Assembly: GCF_002245215.1 (NCBI RefSeq)
Contig: NZ_NPMR01000001.1
Span: 1,547,593-1,611,592 of the forward strand
Reading direction: 5' to 3'
Source of the DNA: Microbacterium sp. Yaish 1
GTDB taxonomy: Bacteria > Actinomycetota > Actinomycetes > Actinomycetales > Microbacteriaceae
Length of the DNA: 64,000 bases
The position numbers and the translations under genes were made by a program. The notes beneath the pieces were generated by a model, which was not told the DNA's origin, did not search any database, and saw only the letters and a program-made list of their open reading frames with translations. Positions 18,460-26,662 of the stretch are shown here, in pieces (position 1 is the stretch's first letter; every line of letters starts with the position of its first letter).

Positions 18460-18982
18460 GCTCGAGGGGGTCGTCGCCGCGGGGTGTGAGGGGGGATTCG
18501 ACGTAGATCTGCATTCCTTCGGCGCGGTCGGGGACGGTGGTGTTCCAGATCACCCGGACGAACCACCCCTCGCTGTCGTCCTCGGCGCGCCGGTATCCGT
18601 CGGAGAACGAGGTTCCCTCGTTCCGGGTTGCGATTCGTTCGTAGGTGAATCCTTCGGAACGGAGGTATGCGTCGATGATGGCCGCGACGCGCTCGGACGT
18701 GCCGACATCGTCGATGAAGCTGCGTTCGTCGACGATGCGCCAGTACCCGTATCTGGCTTCTTCCCGGCCAGGAAGTGTGTCCAGGAAGGCCCATCGGGAC
18801 TCGACGTATGGTCCGATGCGGGTGAGGTCTTTAGGCACCTGTTCCGCGATGGCGGTGTAGAGGCGTTCCGTTTCGTCTCGGTATTCCACGGCTCTGCTGT
18901 TGACGAACATCGAACACCCTCCCAGCACGAGAACGAGAGCCGTGGCGAGACCGGCGGTGAGCGTGCGGAGGGTTCGGTTCAT
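18449..18982 (-). CDS. Small lipoprotein, paralog 1 (possible immunity-type protein)
   Basis: 177-aa protein of unknown function. MNRTLRTL, a hydrophobic helix and the lipobox LGGC (lipidated Cys 23) mark it as a membrane-anchored exported lipoprotein. The mature part starts SMFVNSRAVEYRDETERLYT and ends RAEGMQIYVESPLTPRGDD. About two thirds of residues are identical to the adjacent paralog, and the last 60 or so codons are nearly identical in DNA. It lies 8 bp downstream of that paralog, after the hydrolase gene. I do not recognise the family. The position after a WXG-like hydrolase suggests an immunity or partner role; this is inference only. Confidence 0.78.
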   Translation of the reverse strand: MNRTLRTLTAGLATALVLVLGGCSMFVNSRAVEYRDETERLYTAIAEQVPKDLTRIGPYVESRWAFLDTLPGREEARYGYWRIVDERSFIDDVGTSERVAAIIDAYLRSEGFTYERIATRNEGTSFSDGYRRAEDDSEGWFVRVIWNTTVPDRAEGMQIYVESPLTPRGDDPLEPGL

Positions 18983-18990
18983 CGGTGGGG

Positions 18991-19521
18991 TCAGAGGCCG
19001 GGTTCGAGGGGGTCGTCGCCGCGGGGCGTGAGGGGCGACTGGACGTAGATCTGCATTCCTTCGGCTCGGTCGGGGACGGTGGTGTTCCAGATCACCCGGA
19101 CGAACCATCTGCCCCCGTCCTCGTCGACGCGCCGGTACCCGTCGGAGAACGAGGCTCGGTCCTCTGTGGTGCTGATTCGCTCGTAGGTGAATCCTTCAGA
19201 GCGGAGGTATGCGTCGATGATGGCTGCGACGCGCTCGGACGTGCCCGGTTCGTCGATGAAGTTGCGCTCGTCGATGACGCGCCAGTACCCGGACCGGGCC
19301 TCCCTTTGAGGCAAGAGCGTATCCAGGTCCGCCCACCGGGATTCGACGAATGGCTCCCCGTCGGTGACTTCCGTGGGCACCTGTGCCGCGATGGCGGTGT
19401 AGAGGCGTTCCGTTTCGTCACGGTATTCCACGGCTCTGCTGTTGATGAACATCGAACACCCTCCCAGCATGAGAACAAGAGCCGTCGCGAGACCGGCGAT
19501 GAGTATGCGGCGCATGGTCAC
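18991..19521 (-). CDS. Small lipoprotein, paralog 2 (possible immunity-type protein)
   Basis: 176-aa paralog of the gene at 18449, with the same layout: MTMRRILIAG, hydrophobic helix, lipobox LGGC, then SMFINSRAVEYRDETERLYT and the same C-terminal tail. Differences concentrate in the middle (about 50-110 and 120-135). The GTG start overlaps the hydrolase stop by 4 bp, so it is translationally coupled to it. Its 3' end repeats TCAGAGGCCGGG, the half-terminator seen after paralog 1, which shows that the duplication included the gene end. The function is unknown. Confidence 0.78.
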   Translation of the reverse strand: MTMRRILIAGLATALVLMLGGCSMFINSRAVEYRDETERLYTAIAAQVPTEVTDGEPFVESRWADLDTLLPQREARSGYWRVIDERNFIDEPGTSERVAAIIDAYLRSEGFTYERISTTEDRASFSDGYRRVDEDGGRWFVRVIWNTTVPDRAEGMQIYVQSPLTPRGDDPLEPGL

Positions 19522-21206
19522 TCGATTCTCACGTATCGCGGTTGATAGCCGTCGATGAGGTAGCCCGGTAGGGACACCGGCCCGTCCGGCGTCATGATGA
19601 TCTCGTCCGGGACGAAGAGCTCAGCCTCGCCGCCGGTGACGACAGCGGCGACGTTTTGCATCGCGGTTGAATCGGGCATGAAGACGCTACTGTGGCTGTC
19701 GACCATCGGTGGCTGCCCGTTGCCGGGCTCGTTGTACGCCTCGAGCCAGGGGCTATCAGGGTCGGCGGCGTCGATGCGCCCGGTCTCGAGCCGCGTCACC
19801 CCCGGCGCCGTGAGCGTCGAGGGGCCGTGGACGAGGTCGACGAACGGGAGCGGACCCTGCAGAAGACCCACGACGGCGTCGTTGCGCGCCATCAGCGCGT
19901 AGTGCGGAACATCGCCGGTGTGCGGGAAGTCCGCGATCGTCTCGTTCCCCTGTCCGAGCCCCGCGGCCGAGACATAGACCACCTTGTCAGCCTCCAGACC
20001 TGCTGCCTCGGCGAGCCCCACCGTCGCGCCTCCGTAGGAATACCCCACCATCGACAGGTCGGCCCCCGCGGGCCGAGCGATCGCGTTCGTGAAAGCGGCC
20101 AGACGCGGAGCGAGAGCATGGGAGTAAGACGCGTCGACGGCTTGGGAGAGGTCCTGGGGAAGCGCGCCACCAACCCACTGGAACACAGCCGTGCGCGCGG
20201 TTCTCGTCGCGTCCGAGATAATCCATCCTTGCTGGCCGATATCAGCAATGTTAGAGCCCGTTCCTGGCACTGACACCGCTACGTGTTCGACCCAGTGAGG
20301 GATATCTCCGGTGGCAGGGTCGAGCAGACCGTAATAGACGGCGATCGCGTCTCGTGAAGGATCAAATACAGCCAGCTGAGTACCCTCGACGCGCTGCCGG
20401 GTGCCTCCTTCGTCGAGAAACGATCCTTCGCTCTCGAGCATCGCCCGCCAGGCGTCGATGTGTCGCTGGTTCTCGGCGAGGGCCTGCCGGAGAAGTATTC
20501 GATCCTCTGGCGCGGTCCGCGGGTCGTCGAGCTGCATCCGGATGCGAGCGTTCTGGGCCTCTTTCGCGGCGACCGCCGTTTTCATCGATCGCTCGTTCGC
20601 GGCGAACCGATCAGCGAGTCGTACCCCGTCCAGGTTCCCGACGAGAAGCGGAACGCTCGCGACGAGTGCCGCCCTCGTCGCGAGATCGGTCGCCGCCCAC
20701 CACTCGCGTACGCGTTCTGCGTCGGGAGGTGTGTCTCGAAGCAGATCGAGCCAGCCCGGATGCAGCGCGAGCAGCGGCGCGGCCTGCGTGCCGCCGTGAG
20801 CCGACAGCCGACGCAGGATGGCCATGTCGATGCCGTCGGCGAAGCGCGCGTGCTGGGCTGTCGCAGACGCCGCAGTCGTGACGGCTCCGGCAGATCCCGT
20901 AGCGATGGCTCCGGCGGTCACATGCCAGGGCGGGGAGGAGATACGCGACAGCCGCTGTTCGCATTCATCGACCGCGTCGTCGATCAACCGCCGGATCCGT
21001 ACGCATTCGTCGCGAAGTCGCTCGTTCTGCTCGTACTGACCGGGAGCCCACGCGTCGCTCGCCCCCGCGTCGGCGCCGAGGTCGGTGACACCGTCGCGGT
21101 GAGCATCCACCTGTCGATGCAATGCGGACATCTCGCTCTCGAGCGCCCGGATGCGGCCCCGGGCGATGGCGAGCGCGTCGGCCAGAGACTCAGCGGCATC
21201 CGCCAT
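19518..21206 (-). CDS. DUF1023-type alpha/beta-hydrolase, N-terminus lost by frameshift
   Basis: 562 codons from ATG 21206. Residues 1-90 are helical and coiled-coil-like (RGRIRALESEMSALHRQVDA). WWAATDLATR and VGNLDGVRLADR (about 169-200) match the linker seen in actinobacterial DUF1023 hydrolases. The catalytic core holds S390 in GYSYGG, D443 in ARNDAVVG and H505 in VDSHSSVF, a plausible Ser-Asp-His triad for a lipase or esterase. There is no signal peptide. The natural N-terminus is probably encoded just upstream in another frame (next entry), and a single extra G in the five-G run at 21207-21211 would join them into about 641 aa. The gene is coupled to the lipoprotein gene downstream. Confidence 0.8.
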   Translation of the reverse strand: MADAAESLADALAIARGRIRALESEMSALHRQVDAHRDGVTDLGADAGASDAWAPGQYEQNERLRDECVRIRRLIDDAVDECEQRLSRISSPPWHVTAGAIATGSAGAVTTAASATAQHARFADGIDMAILRRLSAHGGTQAAPLLALHPGWLDLLRDTPPDAERVREWWAATDLATRAALVASVPLLVGNLDGVRLADRFAANERSMKTAVAAKEAQNARIRMQLDDPRTAPEDRILLRQALAENQRHIDAWRAMLESEGSFLDEGGTRQRVEGTQLAVFDPSRDAIAVYYGLLDPATGDIPHWVEHVAVSVPGTGSNIADIGQQGWIISDATRTARTAVFQWVGGALPQDLSQAVDASYSHALAPRLAAFTNAIARPAGADLSMVGYSYGGATVGLAEAAGLEADKVVYVSAAGLGQGNETIADFPHTGDVPHYALMARNDAVVGLLQGPLPFVDLVHGPSTLTAPGVTRLETGRIDAADPDSPWLEAYNEPGNGQPPMVDSHSSVFMPDSTAMQNVAAVVTGGEAELFVPDEIIMTPDGPVSLPGYLIDGYQPRYVRIE

Positions 21207-21442
21207 CCCCCGAATGCCTCGGCCAGGTCTTCGCCCGCGTCGTGCACCGGCGTCATCGACGCGGCCAGTCTCGGAGTGTCGGGGGTCTCGTACGACAGGG
21301 TGATTCCCCGCCACGCGGCGACGGCGTCGTGCGAGCGTTCCGGAATGCCGGCCACCGCTTGGCGCAGCGTCTGCGCTGACTGGGCGAGCGCGTCTGGATC
21401 GGCCGGGAGAGTCGGGATCTCGGCGGTCGAGATGAGCGTCAT
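20984..21442 (-). pseudogene. WXG-like N-terminal segment of the hydrolase, out of frame
   Basis: From ATG 21442 about 78 codons look genuinely coding: MTLISTAEIPTLPADPDALA, then a helical stretch with DAVAAWRGITLSYE and AASMTPVHDAGEDLAEAFGG. This is the kind of helical, AWxGI-bearing head found on ESX/WXG100-like substrates. After the five-G run the frame continues to 20984 as non-protein-like sequence (WRMPLSLWPTRSPSPG), while the neighbouring frame picks up the helical pattern as MADAAESLADALAIARG. I read this as the 5' part of the hydrolase gene split by a +/-1 frameshift. The ATG overlaps the stop of the upstream gene (ATGA). Confidence 0.6.
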
Positions 21443-21804
21443 CGCGGCCCGAACCCCCGTCCCGAAGCTTCCCCGAGCGAGCGACGTGCGCCCGTGGCTG
21501 CCGACGCCGCAGCGCCGGTGGTCGCGGTCATCGCCTCGTCGCTCTCCACGAACGCGAGCGTGGCGCGCTGTGCGGCATCCAGGATCGCGCGGCCTCGCCC
21601 GATCATCCCCGGTCCCGTCAGGCGCCGAGGCTGCGTGACCATCGCTGCGCGCTCGCGGAGTCGAGACAGCGAGCCCAGAGCGCCGACCACATCGTCTGCC
21701 GCGTCGAGAGACCTGTCGACGGAGACGGACAGATCGTCGATCGCGGCTGCCGTCGTTTCTGACACCCGCATCACGGCGGCGACGTCCACCGAGTATTGAG
21801 CCAC
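21439..21804 (-). CDS. Small helical hypothetical protein, WXG100-like in size and style
   Basis: 121-aa acidic-to-neutral helical protein from GTG 21804 (VAQYSVDVAAVMRVSETTAA). Long alpha-helical stretches rich in Ala, Asp and Ser (IDDLSVSVDRSLDAADDVVG), with no signal peptide or membrane segment, resemble small ESX-type partner proteins, though no WXG triplet is present. The stop overlaps the next start by 4 bp. It is the first gene of the hydrolase/lipoprotein cassette. The ribosome site is weak and the start is uncertain. I cannot name a family. Confidence 0.6.
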   Translation of the reverse strand: MAQYSVDVAAVMRVSETTAAAIDDLSVSVDRSLDAADDVVGALGSLSRLRERAAMVTQPRRLTGPGMIGRGRAILDAAQRATLAFVESDEAMTATTGAAASAATGARRSLGEASGRGFGPR

Positions 21805-21859
21805 CGTTGGACGGTATCGCGCTCCGACAAACGCGCAAGGGCTGCGCCGCCGCGTGACG

Positions 21860-23131
21860 TCAGTCCGCGACGCGGGCGGCGATGTCGGTGCGGTGGTGCG
21901 AGCCTTCGAGGCTGATCTCCGCGAGGGCGCGGTAGGCGCGGTCGCGGGCCTGGGCGAAGTCGGTGCCGCGGGCGACGACGTTGAGCACGCGCCCACCCGT
22001 GGCGACGAGCCCGTCGACCGACTCGGCGGTCGCGGCGTGCGCGAGGTGCACGCCCTCGACGGATGCCGCGGCGTCGAGCCCCGTCAGCGCCCGGCCGGTC
22101 ATCGGGTTCTCGGGGTACCCCTCGCTCGCGAGCACGACGGTGACGGCGGCATCGTCCGAGAACGTCGGGTCGGGCTCGGACTCCAGTCGCCCGCTCGCCG
22201 CGGCCATCAGCAGCTCTGAGAGCGGCGAGGTCAGCCGCGCGAGCACGACCTGCGTCTCGGGGTCGCCGAACCGCGCGTTGAACTCGATCACCTTGATGCC
22301 CGACTCGGTGAGGATCAGGCCCGCGTAGAGGAGGCCGATGAACGGCGTGCCCTCGGCGTCGAGGTGGCGGATGACGGGCTCGGCCACGTCGCGCGTGACC
22401 TCGGCGACGAATTCGGCCTCGCTGCCGAACCGATCGGCGAGCCAGGGGAGCGGCGAATAGGCGCCCATGCCGCCGGTGTTCGGGCCGGCGTCGCCGTCGT
22501 AGGCGCGCTTGTAGTCCTGGGCGGGGCTGAGGGCTCGCACGGTGTCGCCGTCCGAGACGAAGAAGAGCGACACCTCGGGGCCGGCGAGGAACTCCTCGAT
22601 CAGCACCGGGCCGCTCGCGAGGTAGGTGTCGGCGTGGGCGAGCGCCGCGTCACGGTCATCGGTGACGATGACGCCCTTGCCGGCGGCGAGGCCGTCGGCC
22701 TTCACCACGTGGGGGGCGCCGAGCTCGTCGAGCGCGGCCTCGACCTCGGCGCGGCTCCGCGCGCGCACCGCGCGCCCCGTGGGCACACCGGCCTCGTCCA
22801 TGACGCGCTTCGCGAAGGCCTTCGACCCTTCGAGCTGCGCGGCGACCTTTCCAGGCCCGAAGACGGGGATGCCGCGTTCCCGCAGCGCATCGGCGACACC
22901 GGCGATGAGCGGGGCTTCGGGCCCCACGATGACGAGATCGACGTTGGCGCTGCCGGCGAACTCGGTCACCGCGACCGGGTCGTTCTGGTCGAGGCCCGGG
23001 ACGATCTCGGCATCGCGCGCGATGCCGGCGTTGCCGGGGGCCGCGAGCAGGTCGTGACCTGCGCCTTCCGCGGCGAGAGCGAGGATGATGGCGTGCTCGC
23101 GCGCGCCCGAGCCGAGGACCAGGATCTTCAC
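21860..23131 (-). CDS. purD: Phosphoribosylamine-glycine ligase
   Basis: 423-aa ATP-grasp enzyme that joins glycine to phosphoribosylamine (purine step 2). VLGSGAREHAI at residues 4-14 is the PurD N-terminal signature. VIVGPEAPLIAG follows, and EFNARFGDPETQ near residue 280 is the metal-binding PurD motif. It is full length for the family. It is divergent from the SCP-family gene, with 35 bp between the start codons. Confidence 0.95.
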   Translation of the reverse strand: MKILVLGSGAREHAIILALAAEGAGHDLLAAPGNAGIARDAEIVPGLDQNDPVAVTEFAGSANVDLVIVGPEAPLIAGVADALRERGIPVFGPGKVAAQLEGSKAFAKRVMDEAGVPTGRAVRARSRAEVEAALDELGAPHVVKADGLAAGKGVIVTDDRDAALAHADTYLASGPVLIEEFLAGPEVSLFFVSDGDTVRALSPAQDYKRAYDGDAGPNTGGMGAYSPLPWLADRFGSEAEFVAEVTRDVAEPVIRHLDAEGTPFIGLLYAGLILTESGIKVIEFNARFGDPETQVVLARLTSPLSELLMAAASGRLESEPDPTFSDDAAVTVVLASEGYPENPMTGRALTGLDAAASVEGVHLAHAATAESVDGLVATGGRVLNVVARGTDFAQARDRAYRALAEISLEGSHHRTDIAARVAD

Positions 23132-23166
23132 CCGGCCAGCCTACCGACCGGGCTAGCGTGGAACCC

Positions 23167-23535
23167 ATGGCCCGCAGCATCCTCACCGCCGATGGTCGCG
23201 CCGCGCTCGCCGCCGTCGCTGCCGCCGATGCGTCCGGCGAGAAGCCCGCCCGCACCGACCTGGCGACGGCCGTGCGCTACCTGTTGCAGCTGCTCGTCGA
23301 GAAGGCGCCCGGCAACTCGGTCGAGATGCGGGTGCCGCCCTTCGGCGCCGTGCAGGTCGTCGAGGGTCCTCGACACACGCGCGGCACTCCCCCCAACGTC
23401 GTCGAGACGGATGCCGCGACCTGGATCGCCCTCGCCCTCGGCGACCTCGCCTGGGCCGATGCCGCGGCCGCGGGCCGGCTGCGCGCGTCGGGCACCCGCG
23501 CCGATCTCGGAGCGCTGCTGCCGCTGCGGCCCTGA
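23167..23535 (+). CDS. Sterol carrier family protein (SCP-like)
   Basis: 122-aa protein with a short ILTADGRAALAAVAAADA helix, then RTDLATAVRYLLQLL and the strand-rich VEMRVPPFGAVQVVEGPRHT with TPPNVVETDAATWIALALG. This pattern is the small actinobacterial SCP-like family often found next to purD or purF. No enzymatic role is known; lipid or purine-related binding has only been guessed. I use ATG 23167; GTG 23158 is in frame 9 bp upstream. Confidence 0.75.
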   Translation: MARSILTADGRAALAAVAAADASGEKPARTDLATAVRYLLQLLVEKAPGNSVEMRVPPFGAVQVVEGPRHTRGTPPNVVETDAATWIALALGDLAWADAAAAGRLRASGTRADLGALLPLRP

Positions 23536-23545
23536 CGCCGGCTCC

Positions 23546-23573
23546 GATAAGGTTAGGCAAGCCTGACCTTATC
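23546..23573 (+). promoter_or_regulatory. DtxR/IdeR-type iron box before the first HtaA gene
   Basis: Inverted repeat GATAAGGTTAGGC (23546-23558), AA, GCCTGACCTTATC (23561-23573), 12 of 13 positions paired. It closely resembles the DtxR consensus TTAGGTTAGGCTAACCTAA. It lies 13 bp before the GTG start, over the likely promoter, so the heme-uptake operon should be repressed by Fe2+-DtxR and switched on by iron starvation. Confidence 0.85.
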
Positions 23574-23586
23574 TCTGGAGTCTGCT

Positions 23587-24510
23587 GTGCGCTCTTCCCT
23601 TCTGACCCGGGCCCCCCTCGGGGCGCTCGCCGCCGCGTCGATCGTTCTCGGTGTGGCGAGCCCCGCCCTCGCGATCGGCGACGCCGCGCCCGTCGAGCAC
23701 CGGACCGCGGCGACCTCGCCGCCCGCCTGCGACATCACCGACGCGACCGTCACGTGGGGCTTCAAGGAGTCGTTCCGCTCGTACATCTCCGGCTCCATCG
23801 CGAAGGGGGCATGGGAGCCGTTCGGCGGCGTCGGCTACGAGACGCCCGCGTTCACCTGGACCGGCGGCACGGGCAGCTACGACCCCGCGACCGGCACCGG
23901 CTCGATCGCCTTCCCCGGCGGCATCCGGTTCACGGGGCACGGTGGCCTGCTCGACTCGACGGTCCAGAACGTCACGCTCGAGATCGCGCCGGCGGCGGGG
24001 CGTGTTCTCGTCGACCTCGCCGGAGTCTCGATGGAGAGCGCGCTCGCCGGCGACGACACCGTCGTCACGACGCCCCAGGTGCCGCTCGTGACCCTCGACC
24101 TCGCGGGTATGGAGAGCGCGGTCTCGGGGGACGCCGTCACCCTCGCCGCCGCGGATGCCGCCACCGCGATCACCGAGGAGGGATTCGCCGCCTTCGGCAA
24201 CTACGAGACGGGCACCGCGTTCGACCCGCTGTCGTTCACCGCGAGCGGGGTGTGCGCGGCCGCCACTCCGACGGCGGAGCCATCACCCGTCGTCGATGCG
24301 TCACCCGCCGCGGATGCCGCGGAGGCGGGCGATGGCGAGAGCGGATCGAGCGACGCGCTCCCGGTCGCGCTCCTCGCCGCGATCGGCGGTGCGCTCGTTG
24401 CGACGATCGGCGGGTCGACCGCAGCGATCGTCGCCTCGCGTCGCAAGCAGCGGAAGGCCCCCGCCGGCGGTGGGCCCGCCGATCACGCCGACGACGGGCC
24501 GGCCGCGTGA
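23587..24510 (+). CDS. htaA: HtaA-domain heme-binding protein with C-terminal membrane anchor
   Basis: 307-aa exported protein. Signal peptide about 1-30 (ends SPALA). One HtaA domain lies at about 48-218: VTWGFKESFRSYISG, then GGIRFTGHGGLLDSTVQN and EEGFAAFGNYETG. In Corynebacterium these domains bind heme through conserved Tyr and His residues; the Tyr in RSYI and the His in TGHGGLLD are present here. A Pro/Ala/Ser linker leads to one membrane helix (about 256-281) and a basic tail RRKQRK; there is no sortase motif. The stop overlaps hmuT (GTGA). It should pass heme to the lipoprotein HmuT. Confidence 0.88.
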   Translation: MRSSLLTRAPLGALAAASIVLGVASPALAIGDAAPVEHRTAATSPPACDITDATVTWGFKESFRSYISGSIAKGAWEPFGGVGYETPAFTWTGGTGSYDPATGTGSIAFPGGIRFTGHGGLLDSTVQNVTLEIAPAAGRVLVDLAGVSMESALAGDDTVVTTPQVPLVTLDLAGMESAVSGDAVTLAAADAATAITEEGFAAFGNYETGTAFDPLSFTASGVCAAATPTAEPSPVVDASPAADAAEAGDGESGSSDALPVALLAAIGGALVATIGGSTAAIVASRRKQRKAPAGGGPADHADDGPAA

Positions 24511-25616
24511 AGCTGCGGAGGCTCCTCGTCGCGGCGCTCGCCGCTGCGGCCCTGTCGCTCAGCGCGTGTGCTCCGGCGGCGACGTCTCACAGCGAGGCCG
24601 CGGGGCAGGTCGTGATCGACCGACCCCCGCTGAGCGAATTGGCGCCGGTGCCCGACCCGCGCTCGCTCGAGGGCCCCTCGACCGCGGTCCTCGCCGACGC
24701 CGCGGTCGAGCCGGTCGTGACGGATCCCGCCCAGAGCCTGCCCGTCACCGTGACCTCGCACGATATCACCGGCGATGTCGAGGTGACGGTGACGGACACC
24801 TCGCGCATCATCGCGATGGACCTCTCCGGCTCGTTGGCCGCGACCGTCTGGGGTCTCGGTCTCGGCGGCGATCTCGTCGGCCGCGACGTCTCGACGACGT
24901 TCCCCGGCGCGGCGGACCTACCGGTCGTCACGGGAAGCGGACACACGGTCAATGCCGAGTCGATCATCGGCCTTGCCCCGACTCTCGTCATCACCGACGG
25001 CAGCATCGGGCCGGTGGACGTCGTGCAGCAGCTGCGGGATGTCGGCATCACGGTGGTCTTCGTCGAACGCTCCGCCTCGTTCGCGGGCGCCGCCGATCTC
25101 GCGCGGTCGGTGGGCGACGTGCTCGGCGTGCCCGACGCGGGCGAGCAGCTCGCCCAGCGCATCGCGAGCGAGGTCGACCAGACGCGTGCTCAGATCGCCG
25201 CGCTTGCACCGGAGGCCGCGGCGGACCGGCTGCGCATGGTCTTCCTCTATCTGCGCGGCACGGCGGGGGTGTACTACCTCTTCGGCTCCGAATCGGGCGC
25301 CGACCAGCTCATCGCCGCGCTCGGCGGGGTCGACGTCGCCGGCGAGCTCGGCTGGAGCGGGATGCAGCCTCTCACCGACGAAGCGATGGTCGCCGCCGAC
25401 CCCGACCTCATCCTCGTGATGACCGCCGGGCTCGAATCGGTCGGCGGCGTCGACGGCCTGCTCGCCGACAAGCCCGCGATCGCGCTGACCGCAGCCGGCC
25501 AGCATCGCCGCTTCGTCGACATGGCGGACGGACAGATCCTGTCGTTCGGGCCGCGCAGCGCGGGGGTGCTCGACGCGCTGGCGCGCGCTGTCTACGCGCC
25601 CGATCCCGCCTCGTGA
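24507..25616 (+). CDS. hmuT: Hemin ABC transporter substrate-binding lipoprotein
   Basis: 369-aa type III (TroA-like) binding protein. Signal sequence with lipobox LSAC near residue 21, so it is anchored outside the membrane. IIAMDLSGSLAATVWGLG, IIGLAPTLVITDG and FLYLRGTAGVYYLFG are typical of HmuT, which takes heme from HtaA proteins. It is coupled to htaA upstream and hmuU downstream by 4-bp overlaps. The GTG start at 24507 agrees with the signal peptide VKLRRLLVAALAAAA. Confidence 0.9.
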   Translation: MKLRRLLVAALAAAALSLSACAPAATSHSEAAGQVVIDRPPLSELAPVPDPRSLEGPSTAVLADAAVEPVVTDPAQSLPVTVTSHDITGDVEVTVTDTSRIIAMDLSGSLAATVWGLGLGGDLVGRDVSTTFPGAADLPVVTGSGHTVNAESIIGLAPTLVITDGSIGPVDVVQQLRDVGITVVFVERSASFAGAADLARSVGDVLGVPDAGEQLAQRIASEVDQTRAQIAALAPEAAADRLRMVFLYLRGTAGVYYLFGSESGADQLIAALGGVDVAGELGWSGMQPLTDEAMVAADPDLILVMTAGLESVGGVDGLLADKPAIALTAAGQHRRFVDMADGQILSFGPRSAGVLDALARAVYAPDPAS

Positions 25617-26662
25617 GCGGGCGTGCCGCGGGCCGACGCGGAGTTCTCGTCGCGATCGTGAGCGCGGCGCTGCTCGTGGTGGGCGTCGTGCTCTCGGCCG
25701 GGCTCGGTCAGCTGCCGGTCGGGCCCGCCGAGGTCGTCGGGTCGTTGCTCCGCGCCATCGGCATACCCAGCTCGTGGGCGCCGACCGAGCCGCTCATCGA
25801 GCAGACGCTGTGGCAGATCCGTTTCCCGCGCGTCGCGATGTCCCTCCTGGTCGGCGCGCTGCTCGCGGTCGCCGGTGCCGTCATGCAGGCGATCTTCGCC
25901 AACCCGCTCGCCGAGCCGGGAGTCGTCGGTGTCTCGTCGGGCGCAGCCGTCGGCGCGGCCGCCGCGATCACGCTCGGCGTCTCGTTCCTCGGGCCGTGGT
26001 CGATCGCGGTCTGCGCCTTCGCGGGCGGTCTCGTCGCGACCTTGGTCGTCTATGCCGCCGCCCGCGCGCAGGGCCGGACCGAATCGATCACGCTCATCCT
26101 CACGGGCATCGCCGTCAACGCGTTCGCGGGGGCCGCGCTGGCGCTCCTGATGTTCGCGGGAGACACGGCGTCGCGCGAGCAGATCGTGTTCTGGCAGCTG
26201 GGCTCGATGAACGGCTCGCGCTGGACGGAAGTCGCGGTCGTCGCCCTCGTCGGAGCGCTCGGCACCGCGGCATCCCTCGCTCTCGCGCGCCGCTACGACC
26301 TTCTGGCGCTCGGCGATCGCACCGCCGCCCACCTCGGTGTGCGCGTCGAGGCACTGCGGGTCGGGTCGATCGTCCTCGTCGCCCTGCTGACCGGCGTCGC
26401 GGTCGCGTTCGTCGGCATCATCGCGTTCGTCGGCCTCGTCGTGCCCCACATCATCAGGATGCTGGTCGGACCCGCGCACCGTGAGCTCATCGCCCTGTCG
26501 GCGATCGGCGGCGGGGTCGTGCTCGTCTACGCCGATCTCCTCGCGCGGACCATCGTCGTCTCGGCAGACCTGCCGATCGGCATCCTCACGTCGCTCGTCG
26601 GCGGACCGTTCTTCTTCTGGCTCATCCGCCGCACCCGCCGCACCGCCGGGGGCTGGTCGTGA
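25613..26662 (+). CDS. hmuU: Hemin ABC transporter permease, FecCD family
   Basis: 349-aa permease with about ten membrane helices. Family motifs: RFPRVAMSLLVGALLAVAGA, NPLAEPGVVGVSSGAAVGA and FVGLVVPHIIRMLVGPAHR near the C-terminus. It forms the membrane channel for heme with HmuV. The GTG at 25613 overlaps the hmuT stop by 4 bp. Confidence 0.92.
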   Translation: MSGRAAGRRGVLVAIVSAALLVVGVVLSAGLGQLPVGPAEVVGSLLRAIGIPSSWAPTEPLIEQTLWQIRFPRVAMSLLVGALLAVAGAVMQAIFANPLAEPGVVGVSSGAAVGAAAAITLGVSFLGPWSIAVCAFAGGLVATLVVYAAARAQGRTESITLILTGIAVNAFAGAALALLMFAGDTASREQIVFWQLGSMNGSRWTEVAVVALVGALGTAASLALARRYDLLALGDRTAAHLGVRVEALRVGSIVLVALLTGVAVAFVGIIAFVGLVVPHIIRMLVGPAHRELIALSAIGGGVVLVYADLLARTIVVSADLPIGILTSLVGGPFFFWLIRRTRRTAGGWS

